8,115 nucleotides of DNA from an uncultured Hymenobacter sp. Its GTDB lineage: Bacteria; Bacteroidota; Bacteroidia; Cytophagales; Hymenobacteraceae. The stretch lies in NCBI GenBank assembly GCA_937871705.1, contig CALMOO010000812.1, positions 1-8,115 of the forward strand. Direction: 5' to 3'. The notes beneath the pieces were generated by a model. It was not told the DNA's origin, ran no database searches, and saw nothing but the letters and a program-made list of their open reading frames with translations. Both the position numbers and the translations under genes were made by a program. This document shows positions 5,714 through 8,115 of this stretch, piece after piece (positions within the stretch are counted from its first letter, which is position 1; each line of letters begins with the position of its first letter).

Positions 5714-7627
5714 ATGTACGTCCGTTTGCTCGTCTTGTGGGGTTGCTGGCTGGTGCTAGGGGTAGGCGCCCGCTCCGCCGACGCCCAGACGCCCGATGCC
5801 GGGCCGGGCGTGGCCGTGCCCACGGCGCCGGGGCTGGCATCGCCGCCGCTGCCGCCCGCGCCTACCCCCCTCAGCGCGCAGGTAGCCACACCGCGCCGCG
5901 TGGGCCACAGCCGGGCGCTGAAAGTCGAAACCAACCAGGCGGGGCGGGCCATTGTGCGGCCCTACCACCTGCCGGCTACCGTGCCCGACTCGCTCACGGC
6001 CCTGCGCACGGTGCGCGAGCTGGTGCTTGACTTGCAGGCCGATGCCTACCTGCTGGCCTCGGCCGACCGCCTGCACTGGGGACGCGACACGGTGCGGGCG
6101 CAAGTGTATGTGGGTGAGCAGTTTCACTGGGCTTATTTGCGCAACGGCAACCTGGGCGACGGCCTGCTGACTCGGGCGGGCTACCGCGAAAAGCTGTTTC
6201 GGCACGCGCCCTGGCGCCCGGCCGACTGGGCGGCTCTGCAGGAGCGCGTGCTCACGGAGGCCGAAAACCAGGGCTACCCCTTTGCCACGGTCGGGCTCGA
6301 CTCGGTGCACCTGAGCGGCCACGACATTGCGGGCCGCGTGGTGCTGAAGCGCGGCCCGGCCATCACCTTCGATTCGCTGCAAATAGTGGGTACCAGCCGA
6401 ACCAAGAAGCGCTTTTTAACCAAGTACCTCCAGATTTTTCCGGGCACGCCCTACAGCCAGCAGCGCGTAGATGCCGCCGCCCTGCTGCTGCGCCAGCTGC
6501 CCTACGTGCGGCTGCGCGCCGAGCCGGAGGTGCGCTTTGCCCGCGGCCGGGCGCGGGTGTATCTGCTGCTCGATGAGCGCTCGTCGAACCAGTTCGATGC
6601 CATCGTGGGCTTGCTGCCCAATACGGGCACGGCGGGCGGCGTGCAGTTTACGGGCGACGTTAACATCAACCTGCGCAACCTGCGCGGCGGCGGCAAACAG
6701 ATTGGCGTGCAGTGGCGCAAGGTGGACGCCCTCACGCAGTCATTAGATGGCAACTACCTGCACCCCAACTTCTTCGGCACGGCGCTGGAGCTGGGTGCCA
6801 CCTTCAATCTATATAAGCAAACTGGCGCCTACCTCACCCTACGGCCCCGCGTGCAGGTTACCTACCCCATGGCGCACGCGGGGCGGCTCACGTTTTTTGC
6901 CGAGCAGCGCAGCTCGCGGCTGCTGCTGGATAGTATGGGCTACGTGGCCGTGAACCAGCAGAACGCCCTACCCCCCTACGTCGACGCAAGCGCCAATTCG
7001 TACGGCATTGCGTATGCCCGCACCAACCTCGACGACCTGTTTTTTCCGCACCGGGGGCTGTTTGTGAGCGCGCAGGGCGGAGCCGGCACCAAGGTGGTGC
7101 GGCCCAATGCTAGCATCAGCGAGGCGCTCTATAGCGGGGTGGCCTTGCGCACTACGCAGTACACCTTTAGCGGGCGCGCCGAGCGCTACTGGCCGCTGGG
7201 CCGGCAGGGGGTAGTGCTAGCCAGGCTGCGCGGCGAGGGCTTGTTCAACCAGCAGTTTTTCCTGAATGACTTGTTTCGGCTGGGCGGCCTGAACTCGCTG
7301 CGGGGCTTCAACGAAAACCAGTTTTACACCAATGCCTACGGGGTAGGCACGCTGGAATTTCGGCAGTTTACCGGGCCCGAAGGCTACGTGTTTGTGTTTA
7401 TTGACCAAGCCGTGCTGCAAGCTTATCAACCTGCCAGCGACCTTGCCAACAACCAGAGTCTGACCCACACCCTCGACCAGCCGACGGGCCTGGGCACAGG
7501 CATCAGCTTCCGCACGGCGGCGGGGCTCTTCCAATTTGTGTATTCAATGGGGCGCTCGGCGTTTGCTGGTCAGCCGCTGGGGCTTGGCTCTTCGCGCATT
7601 CACTTCGGGCTGACGAGTAGGTTTTGA
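5714..7627 (+). CDS. Omp85 superfamily outer-membrane protein (BamA/TamA family)
   Basis: Omp85 proteins insert beta-barrel proteins into the outer membrane or move proteins across it. From ATG 5714 the protein is 637 residues. A signal peptide (YVRLLVLWGCWLVLGVGARS, then ADAQ) is followed by a Pro/Ala-rich linker to about residue 60. Periplasmic POTRA-like repeats follow to about residue 290; the clearest is RGPAITFDSLQIVGTSRTKK to VYLLLDE, about 212-288. The C-terminal barrel (about 290-637) contains PHRGLFVSAQGGAGT and the Omp85 loop-6 signature in LNSLRGFNENQF, with RGF at 530-532. It ends in FGLTSRF, a C-terminal aromatic. It is shorter than BamA (about 800 residues, five POTRA), so TamA-like or a lineage-specific paralogue is more likely. 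C11 is too close to the N-terminus for a convincing lipobox. An in-frame TTG at 5702 is a less likely start. A loose promoter (TTTTG 5616-5620, TATTCTTTG 5643-5651) may serve it. Confidence 0.88.
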   Translation: MYVRLLVLWGCWLVLGVGARSADAQTPDAGPGVAVPTAPGLASPPLPPAPTPLSAQVATPRRVGHSRALKVETNQAGRAIVRPYHLPATVPDSLTALRTVRELVLDLQADAYLLASADRLHWGRDTVRAQVYVGEQFHWAYLRNGNLGDGLLTRAGYREKLFRHAPWRPADWAALQERVLTEAENQGYPFATVGLDSVHLSGHDIAGRVVLKRGPAITFDSLQIVGTSRTKKRFLTKYLQIFPGTPYSQQRVDAAALLLRQLPYVRLRAEPEVRFARGRARVYLLLDERSSNQFDAIVGLLPNTGTAGGVQFTGDVNINLRNLRGGGKQIGVQWRKVDALTQSLDGNYLHPNFFGTALELGATFNLYKQTGAYLTLRPRVQVTYPMAHAGRLTFFAEQRSSRLLLDSMGYVAVNQQNALPPYVDASANSYGIAYARTNLDDLFFPHRGLFVSAQGGAGTKVVRPNASISEALYSGVALRTTQYTFSGRAERYWPLGRQGVVLARLRGEGLFNQQFFLNDLFRLGGLNSLRGFNENQFYTNAYGVGTLEFRQFTGPEGYVFVFIDQAVLQAYQPASDLANNQSLTHTLDQPTGLGTGISFRTAAGLFQFVYSMGRSAFAGQPLGLGSSRIHFGLTSRF

Positions 7628-7854
7628 GAGGAGTTAGAAGTTGGTATGGTGAGCCAGCAAACTAACCTACAGGAGCGCCCTACCCCCCTTTTCCTGCCAC
7701 AACGGCGGCCGCTCGGCCATCCTGTCATTTATTCGGCATGCCTACTTGTTGAAGCCGGCCAACCTGACCGTTAATGCGCTGACGCAGCGCGAATTGCAAG
7801 TTGGTACGGGGTTTGTCTTATACCTCCCGAAGCCAGCTATAATGGCTACTTACT
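7628..7854 (+). other. Spacer with a coding-like fragment, no intact gene
   Basis: No terminator with a good stem and T-run follows the Omp85 stop. A reading frame open from 7653 to the stop at 7911-7913 lacks an ATG or GTG until 7842. Between 7695 and 7811 its codons look like those of neighbouring genes (about three quarters end in G or C by hand count), and it encodes CHNGGRSAILSFIRHAYL near its start. A 5-bp hairpin (GCGCT/AGCGC) lies within it. It may be a gene remnant or chance. I found no convincing promoter for the downstream gene; a TATAAT at 7838-7843 is too close to the start to be used normally. Confidence 0.35.
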
Positions 7855-8115
7855 ATGAAATTTATCAGCCGCGAATTTATCCGCACTATCGCTCCTCAGC
7901 TCGATTTGCTTAATACGATTGGTGGCGGCGTAGCGCAGCCCACGCTGCACGTCAACAAGCGCCCCAAGGGCGTGGTGCTGCACGTAGCCATGCCTAGCGT
8001 ATCGGCCGACCATTTCCACGTAGTGCTCAATAATAACAATCTTACCGTGTACGGCGAATACCGCCACGAGCCCGATGCGCAGCTTGCCGCGCCACTGTTC
8101 GTGCAGAATATGGAC
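7855..8115 (+). CDS. Hsp20/alpha-crystallin small heat-shock protein, 3' end missing
   Basis: Small heat-shock proteins bind unfolding proteins without using ATP and hold them for refolding by DnaK/ClpB. The frame is open from ATG 7855 to the window's right edge, 87 codons with no stop, so the C-terminus lies outside. An N-terminal helix-rich arm (MKFISREFIRTIAPQLDLLN) precedes the start of the alpha-crystallin domain at about residue 30. In that domain, NKRPKGVVLHVAMPSVSADH and FHVVLNNNNLTVYGEYRH follow the family pattern: strand, hydrophobic A-PGV-like turn, then L.V.GE. The turn reads MPSVSAD rather than the usual PGVxKxD. The missing part should include the rest of the domain and any IxI tail. 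A shorter overlapping ATG frame (7842-7913, 23 codons) ends inside it and is not preferred. Confidence 0.8.
   Translation, partial: MKFISREFIRTIAPQLDLLNTIGGGVAQPTLHVNKRPKGVVLHVAMPSVSADHFHVVLNNNNLTVYGEYRHEPDAQLAAPLFVQNMD

Noticed and set aside
5756..6382. 208-codon minus-strand open frame in the Omp85 gene
   Set aside because: It is opposite a gene with a signal peptide and POTRA-like sequence. Long antisense frames are common in GC-rich genes.
7838..7843. TATAAT upstream of hsp20 as a sigma-70 -10 box
   Set aside because: It would put the transcription start at about the ATG, the possible -35 TTGTCT is 19 bases away, and this lineage uses TAnnTTTG elements.
7846..8067. 73-codon minus-strand open frame at the right end
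   Set aside because: It is antisense to the hsp20 start, whose plus-strand translation fits the alpha-crystallin pattern.

Overview
The window looks like a piece of a Bacteroidota chromosome, most likely Cytophagales/Hymenobacter-like. The reasons are the GC-rich coding sequence, A-rich translation starts without a clear GGAGG, a TAnnTTTG-type -7 element before both rplU and nrdB, and a eukaryotic-like class I ribonucleotide reductase beta subunit. The genus is inferred from overall impression; no marker in the window proves it. I see no IS element, CRISPR array, tRNA, rRNA or phage gene.

Layout. Positions 1-118 hold two hairpins; the second is a bidirectional intrinsic terminator closing nrdB (minus strand, 119-1078). 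A 453-base divergent intergenic region (1079-1531) separates nrdB from rplU-rpmA (ribosomal proteins L21 and L27, plus strand, 1532-2205). It carries an outward-facing promoter for each side and, between them, an AT-rich patch with two perfect inverted DnaA boxes plus a near-match. A terminator hairpin follows rpmA. Next come four minus-strand genes read from right to left: hemW (5503-4346), an acidic protein of unknown function (4265-3849), an alpha/beta hydrolase (3812-3177) and a small predicted outer-membrane beta-barrel protein (3071-2394). Divergent from hemW, an Omp85/BamA-TamA family outer-membrane protein runs from 5714 to 7627. After a 227-base spacer that contains a coding-like fragment without a start codon, an Hsp20/alpha-crystallin small heat-shock protein begins at 7855 and runs off the right edge.

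How it fits together. This is mostly housekeeping sequence: dNTP supply, two large-subunit ribosomal proteins, heme handling, outer-membrane assembly and protein folding. The most interesting non-coding signals are (1) the DnaA-box cluster between nrdB and rplU, which could be a DnaA-controlled regulatory region or part of a replication origin; (2) competing stem-loops between rplU and rpmA that can hide the rpmA start region; and (3) a strongly over-represented word, CTACCCC (13 copies, five of them within CCTACCCCC), spread over genes and spacers on both strands.
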